A stretch of 64,000 nt of DNA from NCBI RefSeq assembly GCF_014201355.1, contig NZ_JACHEG010000002.1, positions 868,001-932,000 on the forward strand. The letters run 5' to 3'. Position 1 is the stretch's first letter, and the number at the start of each line of letters is the position of its first letter. Shown here one piece after another: positions 34,609-46,043 of the stretch. The stretch is from Aliirhizobium wenxiniae (GTDB taxonomy: Bacteria > Pseudomonadota > Alphaproteobacteria > Rhizobiales > Rhizobiaceae). A program made the translations under genes and the position numbers. The notes below the pieces were generated by a model. That model was not told where the DNA came from. It did not search any database and was given only the letters and a program-made list of their open reading frames with translations.

Positions 34609-35361
34609 TCAGGCCTTCGAATTGGCGAGCGCCACCGCATCGGCGCCAGCCGGCAGCCGCATCGGGCATGACGGATCGGTCGCCGCCTGCCAGACGGCTT
34701 GTGCGACATCCATTGGCAGCGTGACCTCGGTTCGCTGCATCATCTCGCCAAGGACTTCCTTTGCATATCCCGCATAGGCTTCAGGGAAACCGCCCTGCCC
34801 GTCCATACGGGACATCGCGGTCCTGCCGAAACTGGTGGCTGGTGCGGCACCCGGCAGCACGATCTTCACATCGATGCCGAACGGTTCGAGTTCGAACGCA
34901 AGCGATTCCGTGAATGCATTCACCGCGGCCTTGCTGGCCGTATAGACCGACAGAAGCGGCAGCGGCTTCATGGTGACGGTCGATGTGACGTTTACGATCA
35001 GCCCCGCCCTTCTCTCGCGGAACTGCGGAAGCACGGCCTGCACCATCCGCATGGTGCCGATCGTGTTGGTCTCGAAGATGTCTCGAATGACATCAACCGG
35101 TGTGCCTTCAAGCGCGTTCAGCCAGCCGATACCGGCATTGTTGACAAGGACGTCGATCGGGCCTGCCGCTTCTATAGCCCTGGCGACGCTTTCATCGCTC
35201 CTGACGTCCAGGGGGAGAATGAGGAGGTTTTCGGATATCGGCAGCAAATCCTCACGCGGGGTGCGCATGGTCGCGATCACCTTCCAGCCTCTGTCGAGAA
35301 ACAGTTTTGCGATATCGAGGCCGAAACCGGACGAGCAGCCGGTGATGAGAACGGTCTTCAT
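34609..35361 (-). CDS. Short-chain dehydrogenase/reductase (SDR) family oxidoreductase
   Basis: A 250-residue NAD(P)-dependent oxidoreductase. KTVLITGCSSGFGLDIAKLF is the glycine-rich cofactor motif (TGxxxGxG), DVLVNNAGIGWLNAL is the NNAG motif, and the active site is SVYTASKAAVNAFTES (YxxxK) with a Ser in NVTSTVT upstream. The Arg at position 34 (ATMRTPRED) suggests preference for NADPH. ATG 35361 has AAAGGAAC upstream and gives a normal start; the longer frame adds 30 residues from non-coding sequence. The divergent AraC-type gene 106 bases away probably regulates it. The substrate is unknown. Confidence 0.9.
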   Translation of the reverse strand: MKTVLITGCSSGFGLDIAKLFLDRGWKVIATMRTPREDLLPISENLLILPLDVRSDESVARAIEAAGPIDVLVNNAGIGWLNALEGTPVDVIRDIFETNTIGTMRMVQAVLPQFRERRAGLIVNVTSTVTMKPLPLLSVYTASKAAVNAFTESLAFELEPFGIDVKIVLPGAAPATSFGRTAMSRMDGQGGFPEAYAGYAKEVLGEMMQRTEVTLPMDVAQAVWQAATDPSCPMRLPAGADAVALANSKA

Positions 35362-35467
35362 GATTGTTCCTTTCATGTCTGTTCCTGTCTTCCGGGCATG
35401 AAAGTAGATATCAGGCGCAGGACGCACTATAATCGATCGTCCGCGTTTCATTTTTGGTAGTCCTGAA

Positions 35468-36388
35468 TTGACTGATCCGTTCGCAGATGTGGTGGCTCTG
35501 CTTCAACCAAGCCTGCCGTTTTCGAAGATGGCGAGCGGCTCCGGCCCATGGCGCGTCGATGCTCCGGCAACGGCCCGGCCGCTCTTCTGCGTCCTGCTCG
35601 AAGGCGCAGCACGGCTGTCGGCTCCCGGGGAGGAACCGATGGAACTGCAGGCCGGCGATTTCATCCTGATCCCCGCCGCCTGCGACTTTACCATGTCGAG
35701 TATCGAGCCGGTCGATCCGAAAAACGCCGCGCATTTCGTCGTTACCAAGCGCGATGAGGAAACTCGGCACGGCGACCCCGACGGGCCTGCGAATATGCGC
35801 ATGCTTGTCGGCGGACTTGCGTTCGGATCCCCGGATGCCAGTCTTCTTGTATCGCTGTTGCCGCGACTGGTGCATGTGCGTGGGGAAAGGCAGTTCGCCA
35901 CGATCGTTCAACTGATCCGTAACGAAGCGAAGGAAGAAAAGCCGGCGCGCGACATGGTGCTGACGCGACTGCTTGAAGTGCTGCTGATCGAGGCGCTTCG
36001 TTCCGCATCCGGCGGCAGTGCCTCTCCCGGCCTGCTTCGCGGACTTTCCGACGAAAGACTGGCGGCCGCGCTTCGCAAGATACACGCGGACCCGAAGCAT
36101 GACTGGACGGTGGAGAAACTTGCCGGCGAAGCGGCTCTATCGCGGTCGGTCTTTTTCGAGCGGTTTCGCAAGGCGATGGGCGTCGCGCCGATCGAATATC
36201 TGCTCTCCTGGCGGATGGCGATCGCAAAAAAACTGCTCAGATGTGGCGATGAAGGCATCAAGGAGATCGCCGATCGTGTCGGCTATGGTTCCGCCAGCGC
36301 CTTCAGCATCGCGTTCACGCGATTTGTCGGCATGCCGCCAACGCATTACGCGCGTGCGCAGAAGGACGGCCATTTATTGGAGTCCTGA
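35468..36388 (+). CDS. AraC family transcriptional regulator with cupin sensor
   Basis: A 306-residue regulator. The N-terminal half is an AraC-type cupin (ARPLFCVLLEGAARLSAPGE, then MELQAGDFILIPAACDFTMS), and the C-terminal 100 residues hold the two helix-turn-helix motifs: WTVEKLAGEAALSRSVFFER and IKEIADRVGYGSASAFSIAF, ending with FVGMPPTHYARAQ. This class commonly controls a divergent oxidoreductase gene, and here an SDR gene is divergent. The frame opens with TTG at 35468 and no ATG fits better, as the first Met inside is well into the sensor domain; so the start is likely this TTG. The inducer is unknown. Confidence 0.88.
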   Translation: MTDPFADVVALLQPSLPFSKMASGSGPWRVDAPATARPLFCVLLEGAARLSAPGEEPMELQAGDFILIPAACDFTMSSIEPVDPKNAAHFVVTKRDEETRHGDPDGPANMRMLVGGLAFGSPDASLLVSLLPRLVHVRGERQFATIVQLIRNEAKEEKPARDMVLTRLLEVLLIEALRSASGGSASPGLLRGLSDERLAAALRKIHADPKHDWTVEKLAGEAALSRSVFFERFRKAMGVAPIEYLLSWRMAIAKKLLRCGDEGIKEIADRVGYGSASAFSIAFTRFVGMPPTHYARAQKDGHLLES

Positions 36389-36535
36389 GGATAGAGACCC
36401 GACAGACGCGCCTCTGTTTCCAACATCACAATCGAAAGGTGGGGAAATGCGGTCGCCATGTTTCCGCCTTATTGTCTGCTGCTCTTATTTGCGCTTTTTG
36501 GCTATAGTCATTTCCAATCATGCGTTCTTGTCATC

Positions 36536-37228
36536 ATGCCCAGAGAAGCTCCGTTTACTGCCGTTTCCCGAAAAATGCTTGATGCCTGGATTGAGACGGA
36601 TCCCGCATGCCCGGTGGAACCGGAAAAAATTTATGGAAGTATTCTCAGCATGCTGTCGATAAAGATGCGGCTTACAGTCTTCCGGATCGAAGGCGATGAT
36701 CCTCAGAACTGGAAGATGACGCCAATTCGGCATTCCGGTTTCACCACCAGTCTTTTCGACGTCAACAAGGTGTTCGAGGACCAACGGATCGGTAATTTTC
36801 GAGATCAGGCCTATATGGCCGAAGCGGTCATTCCGCGGCTCAAACAGGTGATTGAAAACCAGCAGCCTTCCATCGAACTGGTCAAAACCAAGCTCTTCGG
36901 CATCAATCTCGGATACGATCGGATACTCATCCCGCAAAAAAGCGCAGGACGGGCACAGTGGGTGATTTCGTCTTCCTATGCGCGCTTTCTGCTCGACACA
37001 CCGAAGAATTACGGCAAGTTTGACGTCGGCGATGAAGCGGTGGTCCAGCTTCTGCTTGAAGGATGCACGGCGAAAGAGATCGCGGCTCAGCTGGGGCTCT
37101 CGCATCGGACGATCGAGCATCGGCTGGAGAAGCTGAAAGAGCGCTTCGGTGCCCGCAATACCGTCCATCTGGTCGTGATGCTGCTCGGCAACCATGTCGG
37201 CCACGATACCGGCACAACAGTTAATTGA
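36536..37228 (+). CDS. LuxR family transcriptional regulator next to flagellin
   Basis: A 230-residue protein. The C-terminal 60 residues form a LuxR-type helix-turn-helix (DEAVVQLLLEGCTAKEIAAQ, then LGLSHRTIEHRLEKLKERFG and ARNTVHLVVMLL), with the dimer helix in place. The N-terminal 160 residues resemble a sensor of PAS-like size, with no phosphorylation motif, so it is not a response regulator; no N-acyl-homoserine lactone residues (W, Y, D pattern) are evident. I chose ATG 36536, which removes a hydrophobic N-terminus from the longer frame that has no ribosome binding site. Its stop overlaps the convergent flagellin stop by eight bases. Motility control would fit the location but is inference. 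Confidence 0.78.
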   Translation: MPREAPFTAVSRKMLDAWIETDPACPVEPEKIYGSILSMLSIKMRLTVFRIEGDDPQNWKMTPIRHSGFTTSLFDVNKVFEDQRIGNFRDQAYMAEAVIPRLKQVIENQQPSIELVKTKLFGINLGYDRILIPQKSAGRAQWVISSSYARFLLDTPKNYGKFDVGDEAVVQLLLEGCTAKEIAAQLGLSHRTIEHRLEKLKERFGARNTVHLVVMLLGNHVGHDTGTTVN

Positions 37229-38315
37229 AGAGTTGAAGCACCGTATCGAATTGCGAATTGGCGATGTTCAATGACTGGATTGCAAGCTGCTGTTGCGTCT
37301 GCAAAGCACCAAGCCGGCTCGATGCCTCCTCCATGTCGGCATCCACAAGACGGCCAACGCCCCGATCGTAATTGTCCTGCCACTTGGCATTGAGTTCGTC
37401 ATAGGTGTCGAGCGCGTTCTGTACCGAACCGAGATAGGCCATGCCGTCTCTCATGCCGTCCAGCTTCGCCTCGATCGCGTTGATGGCGTTATCATAGGTC
37501 GCGCCCCTGTCGGCGCCCCATTTGACGATTTCCTTCTCCAGCTTCAACAACGGGTTGGGATTGACGTTCGCGCTCTCGCTCAAATATTGAACGCCTGAAC
37601 CAAAAACCGAATTGAAAAACGTCATGCCGTGCGTGTGAAAGGTTCCCTCCAAGCTGAATTGCATCGAACTGTCCAACAGGCCTGTATCTTCATAATAACT
37701 GCCCATGAGATGATCCTGGTGTTCGTCGCTAAACAGCGTGGTCTTGAGCGGATCGGTGACCAGAGTACGAATGTCGCCCTTCTGATAGCCGATCACGAGG
37801 CTTTTCCCGGATTGCTCTATTCCGACGGAGAGATCGCTGTTGTAGAGCAGGTTCACGCCGGAGAAACTCGAAGCCTTTATCGCGGCCGTCGCTCCCGCAA
37901 GCAGCTCATTGATGCTGTGATCAAGCTTTCCCAGATCCGTTTTGGAAAAGTACTTGTCACCGATGACCCCATTTGGCCATAGATCTTCGAAATCGTCTTC
38001 TGCCGAAGCCGGCATGCTCTTTGCGGTTATAAATATGTCGCGGATACTCTCCATATAGCCCATAGCCGTGTCGAGACCATTGTAGGCAGTATCGACGATC
38101 GCATGCGACAGGCTGATGCTGTCGCCCACGGATGCCAGTGCCTTGTTCTCGGAACGCATCGTCGTGCCGATCGACCAATAGGCAGCGCCATCCGAAGCCG
38201 TTGCCACGCGGTAACCCGACGACACGACATCCTGTTGCCGGTCAAGGTCGCTATTGGTCGAACGCATGATGGCAAGCGCAGACATCGCTGCGGAATTTGT
38301 ATGAATGCTCGTCAT
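37221..38315 (-). CDS. Flagellin, solitary copy of rhizobial type
   Basis: Filament subunit exported through the flagellar type III system. The 364-residue protein keeps both conserved ends. The N-terminus reads MTSIHTNSAAMSALAIMRST, SSGYRVATASDGAAYWSIGT and TMRSENKALASVGDSI. The C-terminus reads MEEASSRLGALQTQQQLAIQ and SLNIANSQFDTVLQLF. The middle domain (about 110-280) is variable and unusually rich in aromatic and His residues, for example HTHGMTFFN. The length fits rhizobial complex flagellins. No other flagellar, chemotaxis or motor gene is adjacent, so it is an orphan flagellin, possibly a minor filament subunit, next to a LuxR regulator. It overlaps the regulator by eight bases at the 3' end. 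Confidence 0.9.
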   Translation of the reverse strand: MTSIHTNSAAMSALAIMRSTNSDLDRQQDVVSSGYRVATASDGAAYWSIGTTMRSENKALASVGDSISLSHAIVDTAYNGLDTAMGYMESIRDIFITAKSMPASAEDDFEDLWPNGVIGDKYFSKTDLGKLDHSINELLAGATAAIKASSFSGVNLLYNSDLSVGIEQSGKSLVIGYQKGDIRTLVTDPLKTTLFSDEHQDHLMGSYYEDTGLLDSSMQFSLEGTFHTHGMTFFNSVFGSGVQYLSESANVNPNPLLKLEKEIVKWGADRGATYDNAINAIEAKLDGMRDGMAYLGSVQNALDTYDELNAKWQDNYDRGVGRLVDADMEEASSRLGALQTQQQLAIQSLNIANSQFDTVLQLFN

Positions 38316-38604
38316 TGGCCCTGGCGGAAAATGATCCTGAACGTGGAAAGTGATGAGATCCGGCTTTGCCGAATGCGATCACCATGGTTCATGAGCCGTT
38401 AACAGGACAGCCAAAAGCGAGAGGTAAAAATACCGCGCCCTGCGAAAAACAGAATTATTTCAGCAACTTTACCCGCAGATACACGTAGCCTCGAAACACG
38501 AAGCCAACGGGCCGCAGACGCATTCAACGAAAATCGAATAAAAGGGGAATTTTCCCCTCTCCCCGTAAGTCCTAGTGACATATAGACTTACCGAGAGAGG
38601 GGAA

Positions 38605-38681
38605 TGGTACGGTTGAGTGGGGTCGAACCACCGACCTCAGGTGCCACAAACCTGCGCTCTAACCAACTGAGCTACAACCGC
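38605..38681 (-). tRNA. tRNA-His (anticodon GTG), lacking encoded G-1
   Basis: A 77-base tRNA on the minus strand with encoded CCA. The anticodon stem CAGGT/ACCTG holds the loop TTGTGGC, giving GTG. The acceptor GCGGTTG pairs with CAACCGT, with a G-U pair at 1-72. The base before G1 is T, and the discriminator is A, so the G-1:C73 pair of most bacterial tRNA-His is absent. This matches the known alphaproteobacterial exception. Confidence 0.96.
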
Positions 38682-38808
38682 ATAAACCGCCGAAGCGATG
38701 TTGACCGGTCACATACGGCCATCGAATGAAGATTGCAAGTCCTTTCAATCCGACAAATTCGATCATTGTGATCAAGCCTGCCACGAGAATGTGGACAAGA
38801 GCGGGCGA

Positions 38809-39252
38809 TCAGGACGGTTTGAATGTGTCCATGGCTTTTTCGGCAGCCTGCCGGCCGGGTCTTGCGACTTCGCCCGCAACCTTTTGCGCGGCGTCCTGCA
38901 TCACCTTCACCTGCTCGACGGTAAATTCCGCCTGCTTACGGACGAAAGCCGTCTGCAATTCCATCATTTCAGAAAAGGACTTGGCCCCGATCAGCTGCTC
39001 CATATGGGAGAGCGACATTTCGGTATTGGTGCGAAGTGCGTCGATTGCCTTCAGGCCGAATTCCATAGAGCCGGCCTGGGCAGAATGGATTGTGGATTCA
39101 ACCGTGCGGGAGGCTTCCGCCGCCGCCGTTTTCATCTTACCGTAGGCGTCATGGGAATGGGTCGTGCTTTGCTCAGCAAACTCGCGCCAGCTTTGCGTCA
39201 GCTTTGCCGGATCGAATGCAGAGAACGAGAAGATATCGTCAGAATAAGCCAC
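38809..39252 (-). CDS. Phasin family protein
   Basis: A 147-residue amphipathic helical protein that coats polyhydroxybutyrate granules. After the start it reads AYSDDIFSFSAFDPAKLTQS, then long helices with ASRTVESTIHSAQAGSMEFG and LSHMEQLIGAKSFSEMMELQ, and FVRKQAEFTVEQVKVMQDAA, which is the typical phasin_2 pattern, ending with a proline-containing tail. I chose the GTG at 39252, since GGAGG stands eight bases upstream; ATG-initiated longer frames run through non-coding A/T-rich sequence. The gene is monocistronic, divergent from the histidine kinase. Acetoacetyl-CoA synthetase at 43921 belongs to the same storage metabolism. Confidence 0.88.
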   Translation of the reverse strand: MAYSDDIFSFSAFDPAKLTQSWREFAEQSTTHSHDAYGKMKTAAAEASRTVESTIHSAQAGSMEFGLKAIDALRTNTEMSLSHMEQLIGAKSFSEMMELQTAFVRKQAEFTVEQVKVMQDAAQKVAGEVARPGRQAAEKAMDTFKPS

Positions 39253-39493
39253 AATCTTTTCCTCCAAAAAGATCCGGTCCGGCGAAAAAACAGGCATCGC
39301 CGAACCTGTTATGCCGTAAATATAGCCGATGCTATTGTGCATTGCAATATTTGCAGTGCAGCACAACCGACCGACGTTAACCCTGTTTACGCGTTCCTGT
39401 TCTCCCATGTGGACCCTGCGCAGGGGGAGGGATATTAACAAGAGGTTAATTCCATGGCCTTATAGGCCGACACGTAATTTCACAGGCTTGCCC

Positions 39494-42400
39494 ATGTCGG
39501 ACGTGCAATACCCATTCATAGACGTCGCCGTACACGAGCGTGTGCGCGAAGCCTTTGCCGCGGGTATGGCGGTCGTGCTTTTCTCGCCCGACCTGCGATC
39601 GGTCTCATGGGCAAATGGCCGCGGCGCCGCCCTTTTCGGCTTCGGGTCCATCTACGATTTTCTCGACCAGGGTCTCGACCGCGGCGAACTGATGTTCCGT
39701 CAGGTGGAGCCTGTCGCGCGCTCACTGCAGTCGGTGGGCGACCGGCGCACGTTTACCGTTCGCATCGCTTCCGGGTTTCTGCGCGTGGCCGTGCAGGCGC
39801 GCTGCGAAATGATCCGGGTGCAGGACAAGCCATGCATCCTTCTTTCCGTGCCCGTGGACAGCCAAAGCCTGCCGCTGAAGGAATGCGCTGCCCGCCTGAT
39901 CGAAGGCTTTGACGATCCCGAAACGCATATGGCCGTGCTCGATGCCGATGGTAACATTCTGGCCGCATCCGGCCAGTTTGCAGCGCTAAGCCTTTCCATC
40001 CAGACGACGCGGATGCTGGTGTCGATGGTCGGCAATGACCGTCACCATCTGATCAAGCGCCCGATCGCGACCGCCAGCGGATATCTGCCTGCTGCGATCG
40101 GCCAGGTGTCGGAAGAGCCTGCTCTCAATCTTTTATTCGTCGTGGGAGCCGCAAAAAAGCAGGCTGCGGCGGTGAATGCCGCCCATGCCGCGGAAGAAAT
40201 CGCCGTCGAGAACTTCGCCTTGCCTGATTACGAAGATGCGCTGAGCGCCGTCGCCGCGATCGAGGACAATCCCGAAGCGGAGGAAGAAATCTCGCTCGAC
40301 GACACGACGGGCGCGGCCGATGAGAGCGATGCGGCTTCTGTGGAGACGGGCGGACACCAGGCCGAAGCAGATGCCTTCGCCGAGACGTCTTCAGAAAAGG
40401 TTACGGAGGAAGAGGCTGCGGATGCGCCTTCGCCGGTTTCCCGCATTGAAGACATCGAGAGCGCAGATGTGAAAACTGAAGATCTGGCCCCCACTGATGA
40501 AGCGGACGAGGTTTTCGCAGAGAGCGGCGAGCCGGATGCGAAGACGTTCGACGGCACCACAGCTGCTGAGCGGGATGTCGAAAACGTTGCGCAGGACATT
40601 TCCGCCGAAGAGATCGTGAGCGGAGAAAATCGCATTCCGGCAGACCTGTTGGGCGACGCGGACGCGCTTGTCGACATTGAAACCGATGATGACGAGGTCG
40701 CGACGTCCGGATCGCACGAAGAGCATGATGACGACCCCGACGAAATATCGGCGGCGTTCGAGGCTGATGACGAAACCGTGCCAGCCACCACTTCTGAGGC
40801 AGAGGCGCCGGGGCGGCGGGATGAAGGCATAAACATCGCAGAAGACCACGCCGAACCGTTGCCGCTTGTGCAACAGGCCGAGCCGGCATCACGTCCGCTC
40901 GGAGCGGTGCGCTTCGTCTGGAAAATCGATGCGGCCGGCCGGTTCAGCGAAGTCTCGAAGGAATTCGCCCAGGCTGTCGGGCCGCATGCAGCCGATATTT
41001 CGGGCATGGCATTTTCCGATCTCGCCGCACTCTTCAATCTCGATCCAGACGGCAAGATCGGCGAATTGCTTGGCCGTCGGGATACATGGTCGGGCAAGAC
41101 GATCTGGTGGCCGGTAGAGGGAACCTCGCTCGTGGTGCCGGTCGATCTGGCAGCGCTCCCGACTTATACGAGAGCACGCGAGTTTGACGGGTTCCGCGGC
41201 TTCGGCATCGTTCGGATGGGCGACGCGGCCGAAGACCCGCACGCCGCTGGCCTTTCATTGGGGAGAGCACAGGCAGACCTGGTAGCCAAGCCGCTCGAAG
41301 CGGAACAGACCGAGTTGCAAGCTTCCGAGCGATTGGAAGAAGTTATCGAGCAACCGACTGAAACTCAGGATGCCGATACCATCGCTGCGGCAAACGACGA
41401 AAGCGCGGAAACGGCGACGTTCGACGAAATTGGCGACACATCGAATGAAGAGGCAGGTGCCGAAGCTAGCTCTTTCGCCAGTGACGACATCCCGATGCCG
41501 GGCGAGACGAATAACGAACCGGATGGGGATACCGCTGGTGCGGACACAGCTGAAGACCCGGCCAAGACCGTTGAACGGCTGGAAGGCGAGCCCCCTGCCC
41601 TGACGCTGACCGACACGCCGGGCAGACGGCAATGGGACAAGGTGATCCAGCTTGAGGAGCGGCGGTCGCGACTGAGCCCCGGCGAACAGGCGAACTTTCA
41701 GGAAATTGCCCGACGTCTGGATGATTTCGTGAAACCGGCCGAGGACGTGGAGACGGAAAGCGACGAAACCCTCGCTGATCAGGTTATCACCGCAGACACC
41801 ACCGCATCCCATCTGCCGGAAGATGTTGCTGCTTCCAGCAAGGACGTGACCAGCACGAACGAAGACCTCGTTTCCAAGGCGAATGACGAGGCTGAGCAGT
41901 CCCTGCAGACCGACGAAGACGAAACGCAACAGGTTGACGAAGAACTGCCGGAACATACCCAGGCATTTCACGAGGATCAGGCGCTCGAGGTGACCGACGG
42001 GTCGGAGACTTCCGATAACATCGTCGTCACGTTGTTCGACAACGAGCCGACGGTTGCAGCCGAGGACCGCCCCGAAAATGAGATCGAGCACGAGGAAGCG
42101 GTGGATGCCGCAGCTCTCGCCGCCATGCTGCCCGGCCGCGATCGCACCGGCCTTTCGGAGGATATCATCGACCAGATGCCGGTAGCACTTCTGGTGCATG
42201 CCGGTGATCGACTGATCCATGCCAACAGCGAATTCCTGAAACTGACCGGCTATTCTTCACTAGAGGCGCTTGGTGATGTCGGCGGACTTGATGCGTTGTT
42301 GCAGCGGCAGGAACTGGAAGACAAGACCACGCATGCCGGCGGCATGGTGGTGGTGCGCGCCGACGACGTGATTGTTCCCGTGACGGCAAGGCTTCAGTCG

Positions 42401-43651
42401 ATCCGCTTCAATGAGACATCGGCATTGATGCTGGCGCTGATGCCGGTCGCCGCCGAGGCGGAGCCGCCAGAAAACACCACGGCGGAAGTGTTGCCGCTGC
42501 GCCCGATCCGCACCGCCGACCAATTGGCGAAATTGCAGGTCGAGGTGGAGGAGCTGCGGGCCATTCTGGAGACCGCTACCGACGGCGTCGTCATCATCGG
42601 ATCCGACAGGGAAGTCCGGTCGATGAACCGGGCGGCAAGCGCGCTGTTCAATTTCGATGGCGAAGAGATCAACGGCAAGCCGTTCGTCACGCTGTTTGCG
42701 CATGAAAGCCAGCGGGCAATCCTCGACTATCTCTCCGGGATTTCCGGCCATGGCGTGGCGAGCGTACTGAATGACGGTCGTGAAGTGATCGGCCGAGAGG
42801 CATCCGGCGGGTTCCTTCCCCTTTTTATGACGATCGGCCGACTGACGTCCTCCAATGGCTATTGCGCCGTCATCCGCGACATCACCCAGTGGAAACGGAC
42901 CGAAGACGAACTGCGCACCGCAAAACGGGCCGCGGAAACGGCCAATGCGCACAAGAGCGAGTTCCTTGCGCATGTAAGCCACGAGATCCGCACGCCACTG
43001 AACGCCATTATCGGCTTTGCCGACATGATGGCATCGGAACGGCTCGGGCCTGTCGGCCACCCCCGCTATATCGAATACTCGAACGATATCGGCCGCTCCG
43101 GCAGGCATGTGCTCGATATCGTCAACGACCTGCTCGACATTTCCAAGATCGAGGCCGGAGAGCTTGATCTCGATTTCGTCGCTGTCGGCCTGGACGAAAC
43201 GGTGTCGGAAGCAGTCTCGCTTGTGCAGCCGCAGGCAAACGGCCAGCGGGTGATCATACGGACGGCACTGTCGCAAGCCGTGCCGCAGGTGGTGGCCGAT
43301 CTGCGCTCGATCAAGCAGATCGTGCTCAACATCCTGTCCAACGCCATCCGGTTTACACCATCGGGCGGCCAGATCGTCGTCTCCACCGCCTATGAGGCGA
43401 ATGGCAGCGTCGTGCTGAGAATTCGCGATACCGGTATCGGCATGAACCGTGCCGAGCTGGAATTGGCGATGAAGCCATTCCGGCAGGTGGCGGGCGCATC
43501 CCGCAAACGGGGTGACGGCACGGGCCTTGGGCTGCCACTTACAAAAGCGATGGTGGATGCGAACCGGGCGAATTTCGCTATTACCTCTGCGCCGAACGAG
43601 GGAACGCTGGTTGAAATCACCTTCCCTTCGCAGCGGGTCCTGGCAAGCTGA
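39494..43651 (+). CDS. PAS-domain sensor histidine kinase, PdhS/PleC/DivJ type, with very long acidic linker
   Basis: A 1385-residue soluble kinase, probably in the CtrA cell-cycle phosphorelay that acts on DivK. The N-terminal PAS-like domain reads DVAVHERVREAFAAGMAVVL and SVSWANGRGAALFGFGSIYD. Residues about 240-880 are low-complexity and strongly acidic (Glu, Asp, Ala), with a short folded part near 470-580. PAS domains lie near 890 (IDQMPVALLVHAGDRLIHAN) and 1030 (ILETATDGVVIIGSDREVRS). The kinase core has the phospho-acceptor His1163 in HVSHEIRTPLNA, the N box QIVLNILSNAIRFTP, G1 IRDTGIGM and G2 GDGTGLGLPLTKAMV. ATG 39494 starts the conserved N-terminus. PdhS is my best guess from the domain order; length and linker exceed the Brucella protein. 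Confidence 0.8.
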   Translation: MSDVQYPFIDVAVHERVREAFAAGMAVVLFSPDLRSVSWANGRGAALFGFGSIYDFLDQGLDRGELMFRQVEPVARSLQSVGDRRTFTVRIASGFLRVAVQARCEMIRVQDKPCILLSVPVDSQSLPLKECAARLIEGFDDPETHMAVLDADGNILAASGQFAALSLSIQTTRMLVSMVGNDRHHLIKRPIATASGYLPAAIGQVSEEPALNLLFVVGAAKKQAAAVNAAHAAEEIAVENFALPDYEDALSAVAAIEDNPEAEEEISLDDTTGAADESDAASVETGGHQAEADAFAETSSEKVTEEEAADAPSPVSRIEDIESADVKTEDLAPTDEADEVFAESGEPDAKTFDGTTAAERDVENVAQDISAEEIVSGENRIPADLLGDADALVDIETDDDEVATSGSHEEHDDDPDEISAAFEADDETVPATTSEAEAPGRRDEGINIAEDHAEPLPLVQQAEPASRPLGAVRFVWKIDAAGRFSEVSKEFAQAVGPHAADISGMAFSDLAALFNLDPDGKIGELLGRRDTWSGKTIWWPVEGTSLVVPVDLAALPTYTRAREFDGFRGFGIVRMGDAAEDPHAAGLSLGRAQADLVAKPLEAEQTELQASERLEEVIEQPTETQDADTIAAANDESAETATFDEIGDTSNEEAGAEASSFASDDIPMPGETNNEPDGDTAGADTAEDPAKTVERLEGEPPALTLTDTPGRRQWDKVIQLEERRSRLSPGEQANFQEIARRLDDFVKPAEDVETESDETLADQVITADTTASHLPEDVAASSKDVTSTNEDLVSKANDEAEQSLQTDEDETQQVDEELPEHTQAFHEDQALEVTDGSETSDNIVVTLFDNEPTVAAEDRPENEIEHEEAVDAAALAAMLPGRDRTGLSEDIIDQMPVALLVHAGDRLIHANSEFLKLTGYSSLEALGDVGGLDALLQRQELEDKTTHAGGMVVVRADDVIVPVTARLQSIRFNETSALMLALMPVAAEAEPPENTTAEVLPLRPIRTADQLAKLQVEVEELRAILETATDGVVIIGSDREVRSMNRAASALFNFDGEEINGKPFVTLFAHESQRAILDYLSGISGHGVASVLNDGREVIGREASGGFLPLFMTIGRLTSSNGYCAVIRDITQWKRTEDELRTAKRAAETANAHKSEFLAHVSHEIRTPLNAIIGFADMMASERLGPVGHPRYIEYSNDIGRSGRHVLDIVNDLLDISKIEAGELDLDFVAVGLDETVSEAVSLVQPQANGQRVIIRTALSQAVPQVVADLRSIKQIVLNILSNAIRFTPSGGQIVVSTAYEANGSVVLRIRDTGIGMNRAELELAMKPFRQVAGASRKRGDGTGLGLPLTKAMVDANRANFAITSAPNEGTLVEITFPSQRVLAS

Positions 43652-43717
43652 CGACACGCCAAAAACGCGACACATAATCACATATTCACGCAATGCGTGT
43701 ATCCTACCATAAAAAAA

Positions 43718-43737
43718 AGGGCAGCCTCGGCCGCCCT
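43718..43737 (-). terminator. Probable terminator of acetoacetyl-CoA synthetase gene
   Basis: AGGGC and GCCCT close a small hairpin that, on the minus strand, is followed by eight T residues. It lies about 180 bases beyond the gene. The stem is short, so strength is uncertain. Confidence 0.6.
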
Positions 43738-43920
43738 CAAGTCATTGTGCTGTTGAACAACGATAGAAATAAAAGACGTCCCGCCTCACAATCTCATCGT
43801 GTGTCAGCTTTATAGCCCGTAACCCGGAATTTTGCGCCAGAATTGAGGAACGTCACTCAACAATAGCTTAAACCTGTCCCGATCCGGACCATCGCGATGT
43901 ATTGCTGCATCGCAGCAAGC

Positions 43921-45882
<1,962 letters not shown>

Positions 45883-46043
45883 AGTCCTCCCTTTCCGGCA
45901 TTTGCCGGCCTCCTCTTGCCGCGGGCACCTCCATGCCGGTGCGACAGGAATGTATAACATGTCGCATGCGACAATGAAGTCCATGACAGTGTCGTTTGGA
46001 TGCCCGAATTGCGCCCTGCAGCCATTTCCTATATGCGCCTTGC

